This document shows positions 7,896 to 15,021 of a stretch of 64,000 nucleotides of DNA, one piece after another. The position numbers were made by a program, and so were the translations under genes. Within the stretch, counting starts at the first letter, position 1. Each line of letters opens with the position of its first letter. The DNA is taken from positions 682,001 to 746,000 of the forward strand of contig CBDCER010000002.1 in NCBI GenBank assembly GCA_965215855.1, in the 5' to 3' direction. Under the pieces are notes generated by a model. The model was not told the DNA's origin. It saw only the letters and a program-made list of their open reading frames with translations, and made no database searches. The stretch comes from J027 sp965215855. Lineage in GTDB: Bacteria; Chloroflexota; Anaerolineae; Aggregatilineales; J027.

Positions 7896-9164
7896 ATGGC
7901 AAAACGTGTGAAAGCCTCTGGCCGAGAGCGGTTTCAGGCGCGGTTCGATGTGACCTGCGGCATGGATACCGACAAAAATTATGTGGTCGTGGCTGTTTTT
8001 GATGCGACGACTGGCGAGGGTCAGACCCGCGAATTCGTGCAAACCCGAGAAGGTGCTGAAGCTGCGGCAGCGTGGGTGAGCGAGTTCGGTGTGCAACTGG
8101 CGATTATCGAAAGCACCGCGAATTACCATCTCCTGTTTTATGACATCTTCCGGCTTTTCAAAATACCCATCAATGTCATCAATCCGATTGTGGTCAAGTC
8201 ACTGCTTCGTGTCGAAGGCAAAAGCGATAAAGCGGATGCGTTCACCCTGGCACGGCTGGCGGCATCTTTCGATTTGCGCGTATCGAACATGCCGGACAGC
8301 CAGATGCGGGAAATCCGCAACACGATGCGCTGGCGCGACAAAGAAATCCGCAACCGGACGCAGGTGACGAACATGATTGCGTCCATGTTGACCGCTGCTC
8401 ATTGTACACTTTATCGCATGTGCAAAATCAATTCGGTTTCTGGTCGGCAAATGCTGGAGGCCATCCTACGGGGTGAGACCCCTGAGCAGGTAGCAGGCTT
8501 TTATCGAGGCCGGAAGCATACCAAAGAAGAAATCGCGGCGTCCGTTCAACAAATTCCCGACTATTTGTTCGAGCGACTGTCATTTTATAGGGCTGATCTG
8601 ATGCGCTTAAATGAGCGTATCGAGTACCTGACTGACCAGACCATCGGCTTTATTGAGCAATTCGGCTTAACCGAACAGGTTGAACTGATGAAGACCGTAC
8701 CACCAGTCACGGAAATGCTTGCGCTGCGCATCATAGGGGAGATGGGGGCGGATTATTGGAATCGGTATCGTAGCCACCGCTCGTTCACAAAAGCCCTGGG
8801 TCTCGCACCAAACAATGAAGTCAGTGGCGGCAAGCTGCTCAAACGGAAAGGCAGTCATGGTAACAGTAGCGCTAAACGTCACTTCCGCGATTCCGTGAAG
8901 GCTTGGCTGCTGTACAGCCCGGCCAAAGACCCCTTCAAAAAATGGTATGTTGAGTACCGCAGTCGTGCGAATTACCCTCGCGCTGTCAATGCGCTGGCGC
9001 GGAAGTTCGCCGAAGGGCTTTTCTGGGTTGGGCTGAAGGGTGAGCCATACCGACCGGCTTTTATAGTCAGGCATAATGAGCAAAACCTCCCTGGGGGCAC
9101 AAGATTGACCGATTCAGAAGTAGATGCTGAATTGGCTGACGATGATGTTGAACTAAACGTTTAA
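7896..9164 (+). CDS. IS110-family transposase (DEDD)
   Basis: 422 residues. The N-terminal RuvC-like DEDD domain shows CGMDTDKNYVVVAVFD (first Asp), LAIIESTANYH (Glu) and GKSDKADAFTLARLA (Asp pair). The C-terminal Transposase_20 region shows VPPVTEMLALRIIGEMG and FTKALGLAPNN...GGKLLKRKGSHGNS, with the serine expected in IS110 recombinases. The start at 7896 has AAGGA eight bases upstream. IS110 enzymes recombine target and donor sites guided by an RNA from the element's noncoding end. It appears intact and sits inside the nested transposon. Confidence 0.9.
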   Translation: MAKRVKASGRERFQARFDVTCGMDTDKNYVVVAVFDATTGEGQTREFVQTREGAEAAAAWVSEFGVQLAIIESTANYHLLFYDIFRLFKIPINVINPIVVKSLLRVEGKSDKADAFTLARLAASFDLRVSNMPDSQMREIRNTMRWRDKEIRNRTQVTNMIASMLTAAHCTLYRMCKINSVSGRQMLEAILRGETPEQVAGFYRGRKHTKEEIAASVQQIPDYLFERLSFYRADLMRLNERIEYLTDQTIGFIEQFGLTEQVELMKTVPPVTEMLALRIIGEMGADYWNRYRSHRSFTKALGLAPNNEVSGGKLLKRKGSHGNSSAKRHFRDSVKAWLLYSPAKDPFKKWYVEYRSRANYPRAVNALARKFAEGLFWVGLKGEPYRPAFIVRHNEQNLPGGTRLTDSEVDAELADDDVELNV

Positions 9165-9186
9165 TTTTGCAGGATGGTTGCGCGGA

Positions 9187-9255
9187 TGGTAGGGGTCGCA
9201 TCAATGTATCGACCCTGGACATGCCCAATCGTGTCCGAGCGGCTGGTTGGCAGCC
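9187..9255 (+). ncRNA. Three consecutive hairpins after the IS110 gene, alternative guide-RNA candidate
   Basis: Hairpin 1 pairs GGGTCG (9193-9198) with CGACCC (9210-9215). Hairpin 2 pairs GGACA (9217-9221) with TGTCC (9232-9236). Hairpin 3 pairs GGCTG (9241-9245) with CAGCC (9251-9255). CCAATCGT (9225-9232), mostly in the second loop, is complementary to ACGATTGG at 9292-9299 in the terminal repeat of the nested element. IS1111-type members of the IS110 family encode their guide RNA downstream of the transposase. This may instead be structured DNA belonging to the outer element. Confidence 0.3.
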
Positions 9256-9307
9256 ACGCGCCGTTTGACCATTCGCGTGACCTATTTTAAGACGATTGGC
9301 TTGATAA

Positions 9308-9597
9308 CAACCTTCAAGAACCCTCAACAATAAATCAGATTGCCTTAGCACAACATCATGGATTGCCCACACCTTTTTTGGATTGGTCATTCTCACCATA
9401 TGTCGCCCTCTTTTTCGCAATAAGTGATAATCTACTTTCGTATGAGACCCAAGCTAGTTCAAGAGGGGTTAGAATTTGGGCGCTAGAGTTCGATACAAAC
9501 AAACTTATCGATGCAAACTGTGAAATCGCTGGTTTGCTTGAGGCAAAATTTGGGTTCATTCACAATACCGTCGCCAAAATAACGGCGGAAAAGTTAG
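9308..9597 (+). pseudogene. FRG-domain gene, second segment
   Basis: This segment reads NLQEPSTINQIALAQHHG, PTPFLDWSFSPYVALFFAIS and, further on, VRIWALEFDTNKL, the second half of an FRG domain. It has no start of its own: the in-frame stop at 9288 lies inside the nested transposon. Downstream the frame passes into the IS4-like element, where it ends LGLLP at 9611, so the last residues are IS-encoded. Confidence 0.8.
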
Positions 9598-9653
9598 GGC
9601 TTTTGCCTTAAAGTAGTAGTTTACCAAAACAAGCTGCTGATAAGGCAAAAGCC
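9597..9653 (+). promoter_or_regulatory. Hairpin at the transposase start
   Basis: GGGCTTTTGCCTTA (9597-9610) is the exact inverted complement of TAAGGCAAAAGCCC (9640-9653), directly before the ATG at 9655. In a transcript entering from outside the element, this 14-bp stem would bury the translation start, a known way for IS elements to avoid activation by read-through. Confidence 0.55.
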
Positions 9654-10989
9654 CATGGTTGACATTGTAGCACTGCTCAAGGACCTTTCACCATACCTAA
9701 CCAACACCACAGTGCGCCAATTGGAGCATATTGTCCTGGCAATGCTGTGCATTCCGAATCGCATTACGATGCTGAACCTATCACGCTGGACGGAGCGTGG
9801 GAGTAGCTATCGGACCCTACAACGTTGGTATCACACGCCGCTTTCATGGGCGACAATCCTGTGGAGCATCGTGCGTATCCATCTACTTGATCCCGATGGC
9901 GTCTATCTGCTGGCGGCTGATGATGTGGTGGTCAGCAAGTCCGGCAAAAAGACACATGGCCTGGGACGGTTCTATTCAAGCATTGCCAAGCGACCCATCA
10001 GCAGTGTGTCGTTTCTGGTCGTATCGTTGATTGATGTAAAGCAGCGCCGTTCATATCCGCTTCAGGTCGAACAACATCAACCAGCCCCACCATCTGAGAA
10101 ACCCGCTAATCCACCACCAAAACGGAAACCTGGTCGTCCCAAAGGCAGCAAGAACCATGTCAAACCGACGCCAATCCTCACCCCCGAATTGAACTTGCTA
10201 CAAGGGATGCTCAACGCCATCACGCGCCGTATCAAGCCGTTGAAAATCACCCATGTGGTGTTAGATGGACATTTTGGTAACTATCCAGCAACCTATGCCG
10301 TGCGGGATTGTGGACTGCACATCATCTCGAAATTGCGCCATGACGCGGCGCTTTACCTACCGTACAACGGCCCCAAACCACCGCGTGGCCCCATGCCGCG
10401 CTATGGCAAGAAACTGGACTACCAACACTTACCATCTGAGGCATTGTGCCAGACGACCATCGAAGGCGACTACCGTATTGAGACTTACCAGATGCACGTT
10501 TTCCATAAATCCTTTTCGGACGCGCTCAATGTTGTGGTTGTCGTCAAAACTCACCTCAAAACAGGCAAACGTGGGCATGTCATTCTTTTCAGCACTGATC
10601 TTGATCTTACCGCGCCGCAAATTGTGGATTACTATGCGTTGCGCTTTCAGATTGAGTTCAACTTCCGTGATGCCAAGCAGTATTGGGGCCTGGATGATTT
10701 TATGAACGTCAAACCCACTGCTGTGACTAACGCGGTCAACCTTGCTTTTCTCATGGTCAACTTGTCGGCAGTCATTCTCAAACCCTATCGTCGTAATCAT
10801 CCAGACTTCAGTATTCTTGATCTTAAAGCCTTGTATCGGGCTCGTCGTTATCTGGATGAAACAATTAAATTGCTTCCCGATCCGCCTGACGATAATTTAA
10901 TTTCGCGCATCTGGCGCAGACTTACTGCGCTCGGCGGCATTCGCACTCGTCAGATTGACAAATTTGCCGCATAATTGGCGAAGGTATTG
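9598..10989. mobile_element. IS4/IS701-like insertion sequence (approximate ends)
   Basis: A single YREK transposase gene is flanked by TTAG at 9594-9597 and 10990-10993, which would be a 4-bp YTAR-type duplication as known for IS701. Terminal inverted repeats are weak: CTTTTGCC against CCTTCGCC, slightly inside the ends. The borders are therefore provisional within about 10 bases. Confidence 0.55.
9655..10974 (+). CDS. IS4/IS701-like transposase (DDE, YREK type)
   Basis: 439 residues. First catalytic Asp region LLAADDVVVSKSGKKTHGLG (about 82-101), second THVVLDGHFGNYP (about 199-211), and the Y-(2)-R-(3)-E-(6)-K signature as YALRFQIEFNFRDAK (about 329-343), which defines IS4-superfamily enzymes. 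A basic, proline-rich insert (KPANPPPKRKPGRPKGSKN) lies between the first two motifs. The gene is complete and probably active. Confidence 0.85.
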   Translation: MVDIVALLKDLSPYLTNTTVRQLEHIVLAMLCIPNRITMLNLSRWTERGSSYRTLQRWYHTPLSWATILWSIVRIHLLDPDGVYLLAADDVVVSKSGKKTHGLGRFYSSIAKRPISSVSFLVVSLIDVKQRRSYPLQVEQHQPAPPSEKPANPPPKRKPGRPKGSKNHVKPTPILTPELNLLQGMLNAITRRIKPLKITHVVLDGHFGNYPATYAVRDCGLHIISKLRHDAALYLPYNGPKPPRGPMPRYGKKLDYQHLPSEALCQTTIEGDYRIETYQMHVFHKSFSDALNVVVVVKTHLKTGKRGHVILFSTDLDLTAPQIVDYYALRFQIEFNFRDAKQYWGLDDFMNVKPTAVTNAVNLAFLMVNLSAVILKPYRRNHPDFSILDLKALYRARRYLDETIKLLPDPPDDNLISRIWRRLTALGGIRTRQIDKFAA

Positions 10990-11250
10990 TTAGAATGTTC
11001 TGTTTCATAATTAGTGGGACAAAAAGGCGGGCTAAACTTATAGACCTTCAGAAAACAGATTGGAAAAGTGGACGCAAAAAGACACTGTTGGCAAACTGAT
11101 AGTCTGATGAGTAAAAGCTAATAAGGCAAGCACGAGAACTAGCAGTGAGCGTGCTGAAGCGATTGAGAAGCTGCGAGGTTTTTTAACCACTACAGAGTGT
11201 CGCAAGTTCCATGCGGCAACAACCCGACATGATACAAAGCACATTCCGCC
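10990..11250 (+). other. Remnant region after the IS4-like element
   Basis: No intact gene. Two short readable remnants on the plus strand: RMFCFIISGTKRRAK...KKTLLAN (10989-11099) and EAIEKLRGFLTTTECRKFHA (around 11155-11215). Neither is recognised. The first could be the displaced tail of the FRG gene, but it is not in its frame after the simplest excision. GC content returns to the chromosomal level from about 11245. Confidence 0.35.
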
Positions 11251-12660
11251 TCACGACTCCACGCGCCGCAACGCAATCTGCGCCTGCGAATAATTGGAGT
11301 TGATATTCAACGCCAGCGTATATTGCTCTGCTGCTGCTGCATAATCCCCCTGTATTTCATACACGCGCCCCTTGTAGTAGTATGTTTCTTCCACATAGCG
11401 CCCGCCCACTGATGTACTCAGTGTATCATTCGCCAGATCAAGGACATCATCCAGCCGCCCGGTCTGCAACAACGCCTCATACGGCCCAAATTGATACCAC
11501 ATCATTCGATAGGGCATATTCAATTCAAACGCCTTCGAGTACGCGACCACTGCCTCGTCATAAAGGCCCAGCGACACCAGCGACGTGCCCAAATTGAACC
11601 ATGTAAACGGATTATCCGGATCCTGGGATGCTTCCTGGCGGGCGGTTTCCGCTGCATTCCGTCGATTGGTTGCCTCAATCCAATCCGGTCCCAGTTGTGC
11701 CTGTAATTCCAACTCGCGCTCTGCTGGATAGATCACAATATAATTGCGATTGAAACCTTGCCAATCGCTGTCAAATGCTGCCTGGCTGCGCGTCAATGTC
11801 GGTCGGCTCGGACGTCCCAGATACGAATCGTAGACCGTGATCGTACCATCTACGTCGTCATAAGAAACAATGGTCTCATAATGCCCATACCATCCTTCGG
11901 CATTACCAGGGTCATACCCCGACTCCACAATCACCACAAACTCATTCGATACCAGCCAGCGGATCAAATCCATATCGCCATCCATTCGCCAGATAGCTCG
12001 CAGGCTAGTAAATTGATGCACATAGTCCACCATCTGCACGGGTGACACATTTCGGTCTTCACGCTCTGGTTTCAGATAGGATGCGGTGTCGGTCTGTGTG
12101 CCTTCCCATCCATAAAACGACAGCCCCATCGCTAGATTCGCTGGGCCACAGTTGTTCCATCCCTGCTGATGAAATGTGATGCCATCCAACTCATACGATG
12201 ACGGCGGCGGTACAGGCGTCGCTGTCGGTGGAATTAATGTTGGCTCCGTAATCTCAAAATCACTCGCCAGTGTCATCACCAATTGAGTTGCCGTTGGTAG
12301 CGGCGCAGTTGATGAAGTTGGCATTGGCGTGTTGGTAATGGGAATCATCGTCGGAGTCAGGGTGGGTGTTGCTGTTGCAGGCAATGTTGCCGTCGGCGTA
12401 TTCGTCACATACACCACCGCCACGCCTGGTCCCGACGCATTTGCCGTATCCCGCTGAATCGACAAATCAGGGATTAGCGCCGGTAGCACCACCAACGCCA
12501 GCACGATAATCAGCACCACGCCAATATTAAAGCCCGCCACCAACCACGCCACCAGCATTGCTGGATTGGAGGACTGCTGGCTGCCCCAGCCACCTTGATC
12601 GACGGTGTTCAAGCGCGAAATCGACTGCGCCCCTGTTTGCATTGACCGTTGTTCACTCAT
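11251..12660 (-). CDS. Membrane-anchored C39-like peptidase with TPR repeats
   Basis: 469 residues: a cytoplasmic stretch, one membrane segment (about 34-60), a Thr/Pro-rich linker (about 85-150), a peptidase C39_2 domain (about 155-315) and C-terminal TPR units (about 345-465). The catalytic Cys is in QGWNNCGPANLAM, the His in WYGHYETIVSYDD, and the Asp follows in VYDSYLGR. It should sit outside the cytoplasmic membrane. The substrate is unknown; the TPRs suggest protein binding. It starts three bases after the stop of the 12664-14103 gene, so the two are expressed together. Confidence 0.82.
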   Translation of the reverse strand: MSEQRSMQTGAQSISRLNTVDQGGWGSQQSSNPAMLVAWLVAGFNIGVVLIIVLALVVLPALIPDLSIQRDTANASGPGVAVVYVTNTPTATLPATATPTLTPTMIPITNTPMPTSSTAPLPTATQLVMTLASDFEITEPTLIPPTATPVPPPSSYELDGITFHQQGWNNCGPANLAMGLSFYGWEGTQTDTASYLKPEREDRNVSPVQMVDYVHQFTSLRAIWRMDGDMDLIRWLVSNEFVVIVESGYDPGNAEGWYGHYETIVSYDDVDGTITVYDSYLGRPSRPTLTRSQAAFDSDWQGFNRNYIVIYPAERELELQAQLGPDWIEATNRRNAAETARQEASQDPDNPFTWFNLGTSLVSLGLYDEAVVAYSKAFELNMPYRMMWYQFGPYEALLQTGRLDDVLDLANDTLSTSVGGRYVEETYYYKGRVYEIQGDYAAAAEQYTLALNINSNYSQAQIALRRVES

Positions 12661-12663
12661 ACT

Positions 12664-14103
12664 TCAACTAACCCGCTTCCACGTTATACCATTCCAACGG
12701 AAACTCGCCGCCTGCACCTGGGCAGCTTCACCCATCCCCACGACTGCCGTTACCGCCGACACCAAACGTCCCCCTTCATCAATCCTAAATATCACCGTTT
12801 GCACCGACACTGTGTTGCTATTGCCATCATAACCGGCACGATAGGTATCTGCCGCTGCCAGCGCAAACCCATCGCTTTCATCATACAATCCATAATGATA
12901 AGCTAGCATCTGATCCTGTGGCACAATCTCACCACGCAGCAACCGCCGTTCCAGGTTCAGCCGCCACTCGAAGAAACGTTCCCACCCCATACTGTTCAAT
13001 TGCTCAAGATTCATCGACGGTAACACCACACCTGTCACCGCCTCCAGCACTGGCCCAATTTGAGCATCTGGCCCCACCAAAGCAACCATCATTCCTGGCA
13101 TCGCCTCACCATACCAGGCAACCAAGCTCTCAAAAAACACCGAACGCGGCTGACCGGTAAATCGCCCCACCAACCATGCCTGATATTCTTCGACCAGCCA
13201 TGCTGCATCAGCTTGGGGCAGGGACATAAATCCAAAACCAGGGCTAATCCGGTAGCTGACAGCACGTTGAGCTACCATTTCTGCCAATATCGGTTCCAAC
13301 TCGCCCGGCAACACGCCATCCAGCCGCAGCCGTCCCACATACAACGGCGAGGTGACCACCAACTTCCAGTCGTCATACTGATCCCAGGTTGGAATAGCGG
13401 GCGAGGCTGGTATGATCTCAATCGTCAACTGCGGCAGCGGGTTTTGACACCCCAACCATATACAACTTTGCGTCCACCATTCCCCCACAACACCGACCAA
13501 TGTTTCTGCAAAATCCTGATCCAATTCATAATATTCTACGCGCACCTCGCCACGCACCAGATGGGTTGCTTCGCCCCAGAAATCAATATCCGGAGGCACG
13601 CGCCGCCAGCCACTTTGCTCCTCATCAGTATAGCGCCAGTAAAACCAGGCTACAGCATGAGGCACACCATCTACTTTTTCCTCAACTAATACCCGCGCCC
13701 GCGACTCATCGAGATCCATCTCCACATCCAGCACGCGCTCGGTCAACTCCAACCGACCATTGTTCTTCATATCCTGATAGTCGTCGAACGTCTGGCGTTG
13801 TAAGTCCAGCCAATACTCACTGCCACTGCGCCGGATTGCCATATAATTATCCGCGTCGCCAATTCGCAGTGCCCGCAGTTCAGCATCCACCGTATCTAGC
13901 AAATCTTGTCGCAACTGGTTTTCCACATCGCGCAGGCGCCACAGAATACCACCCACCACCACACACACCACGGCAGCCAACACCAACACAGCCACCAGCA
14001 AACGTCGCGCTTGTTTTCGTCGCCGCGACCTGGCAGACGGATCTTCAGTAGCCTGCCGTTGCTGGCGTTCTGCTTCAATTTGCCAATCGAGTTGAATGCC
14101 CAT
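12664..14103 (-). CDS. Membrane-anchored hypothetical protein
   Basis: 479 residues: a basic N-terminal segment, one membrane helix (LLVAVLVLAAVVCVVVGGIL, about 35-54) and a large extracytoplasmic part. The middle resembles the non-catalytic surroundings of gluzincin-like proteins (VPPDIDFWGEATHLV, MVAQRAVSYR) but I see no HExxH zinc motif. The last about 60 residues (YHYGLYDESDGFALAAADTY) look like a separate beta-rich domain. Co-transcribed with the C39-like peptidase, so it may be a partner or scaffold. Not recognised as a named family. Confidence 0.6.
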   Translation of the reverse strand: MGIQLDWQIEAERQQRQATEDPSARSRRRKQARRLLVAVLVLAAVVCVVVGGILWRLRDVENQLRQDLLDTVDAELRALRIGDADNYMAIRRSGSEYWLDLQRQTFDDYQDMKNNGRLELTERVLDVEMDLDESRARVLVEEKVDGVPHAVAWFYWRYTDEEQSGWRRVPPDIDFWGEATHLVRGEVRVEYYELDQDFAETLVGVVGEWWTQSCIWLGCQNPLPQLTIEIIPASPAIPTWDQYDDWKLVVTSPLYVGRLRLDGVLPGELEPILAEMVAQRAVSYRISPGFGFMSLPQADAAWLVEEYQAWLVGRFTGQPRSVFFESLVAWYGEAMPGMMVALVGPDAQIGPVLEAVTGVVLPSMNLEQLNSMGWERFFEWRLNLERRLLRGEIVPQDQMLAYHYGLYDESDGFALAAADTYRAGYDGNSNTVSVQTVIFRIDEGGRLVSAVTAVVGMGEAAQVQAASFRWNGITWKRVS

Positions 14104-14178
14104 CTTCTACCGGCCTATCATCTACACATTGCACCCAAGCCTAAAAAGCCGAGTGTTTTCTGTCAACCGTTGATACTC

Positions 14179-14952
14179 CTACGGGTAGGTCATCACATCG
14201 CCCGCCAACACAAGCTGTTCGCGTCCATCATCATCCCGAACCAGCAACGCTCCGGCTTTGTCCACATCTCGCGCCACGCCTTCCACTAAGCCAGCTTGTG
14301 TCTGGATTTTGACTCGCTGTCCTAACGTCATCAACCACGCCCGCCACGTCTCGACCAATAATGTCTCACTAATGCGCCCCCGCCAAAAATCCAAACGTTC
14401 CAGTAGCTGCTGAATCAGCATAATTCGATTGACGGCATCCGGCGCAAAATCCTCCAAGCTACCGGCGACATGCTCCAGCGCCGTTCCGGTAAAATCCACC
14501 CGCACATTAACGCCCATCCCCAAAATCACCGCCACTAACTCATCGCCAATCCATAATGCTTCCGACAGCACACCACAGATTTTTCGGCCATGCCCCAACA
14601 CATCATTCGGCCATTTTAAAGCAACATTTTGTTGTCCCAAGTATCCCGCCAACGTTTCTACAACAGCCACCCCACCCAACATCGTCACGCGCTGCAATTC
14701 CTGTGGATCAAGCGCCGGTCGCAACACCATACTCACTGCCAACGCCTGTCCTGGCGGCGTATGCCAGCCTCTCTTTAAGCGCCCGCGCCCACTGGTCTGC
14801 TCATCAGCAATCACCACCGATCCTGCTGGTGCGCCATCCACTGCCCATTGCCGCGCCACATCATTGGTACTGCCCACACGATCAAAATAGCGAAACGGGC
14901 GCTCCCCTAACGCCGCCGCCAGCACCGTCTGATTCAATAGATCACTTGCCAT
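14179..14952 (-). CDS. birA: Biotin--[acetyl-CoA-carboxylase] ligase
   Basis: About 257 residues from the ATG at 14952, which has AAGGA nine bases upstream; the frame is open to 14994, but those codons lie before the usual start. BirA motifs: STNDVARQW, the biotinyl-AMP loop TSGRGRLKRGWHTPPG (about 69-84), KWPNDVLGHGRKICGVLSE (about 125-143) and GMGVNVRV. It joins biotin to the carboxyl carrier protein of biotin enzymes. No N-terminal winged helix is present, so this is the monofunctional class without repressor function. Confidence 0.93.
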   Translation of the reverse strand: MASDLLNQTVLAAALGERPFRYFDRVGSTNDVARQWAVDGAPAGSVVIADEQTSGRGRLKRGWHTPPGQALAVSMVLRPALDPQELQRVTMLGGVAVVETLAGYLGQQNVALKWPNDVLGHGRKICGVLSEALWIGDELVAVILGMGVNVRVDFTGTALEHVAGSLEDFAPDAVNRIMLIQQLLERLDFWRGRISETLLVETWRAWLMTLGQRVKIQTQAGLVEGVARDVDKAGALLVRDDDGREQLVLAGDVMTYP

Positions 14953-15021
14953 TACTGATATTCCTTCGACATTCGTGGCGAAATAGTATAGCATAGCCGT
15001 GCATTCACAACGGAGGCCCGG

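Larger units (their letters stand above)
5921..9303. mobile_element. Nested transposon inside the FRG gene, outer inverted repeats of about 36 bp
   Basis: Bases 5921-5956 and the complement of 9303-9268 match at about 33 of 37 aligned positions (core TCGTCTTAAAATAG). The 4-bp duplication ATAA flanks them (5917-5920 and 9304-9307), and removal restores the FRG frame. The outer element's own transposase is not identifiable. The interior holds a dispersed palindrome, an IS1202/ISNCY-like element and an IS110-type gene, implying serial insertion. Bases 6051-6335 contain no convincing gene. Confidence 0.7.
5682..9597 (+). pseudogene. FRG-domain protein, interrupted by nested mobile elements
   Basis: Segment 1 (5682-5920) encodes VIDFKNFRDQ... 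with the signature WVFRGQSDPAWGLKSSFHR. Segment 2 (9308-9597) encodes LAQHHGLPTPFLDWSFSPY, the second FRG signature. Removing 5921-9303 plus one copy of the flanking ATAA joins LPEHMFH to NNLQEPS in frame, giving a continuous FRG domain of about 176 residues up to the next insertion. The end of the gene lies near or beyond the IS4-like element; after that element this frame stops within a few codons. FRG domains are named for a conserved F-R-G motif; many members lie in mobile or defence-rich loci, but no reaction is established that I can cite. Confidence 0.82.

Noticed and set aside
11038..11244. Open frame on the minus strand with a hydrophobic stretch
   Set aside because: Composition is that of an antisense reading of gene remnants, with no ribosome site and no family resemblance.
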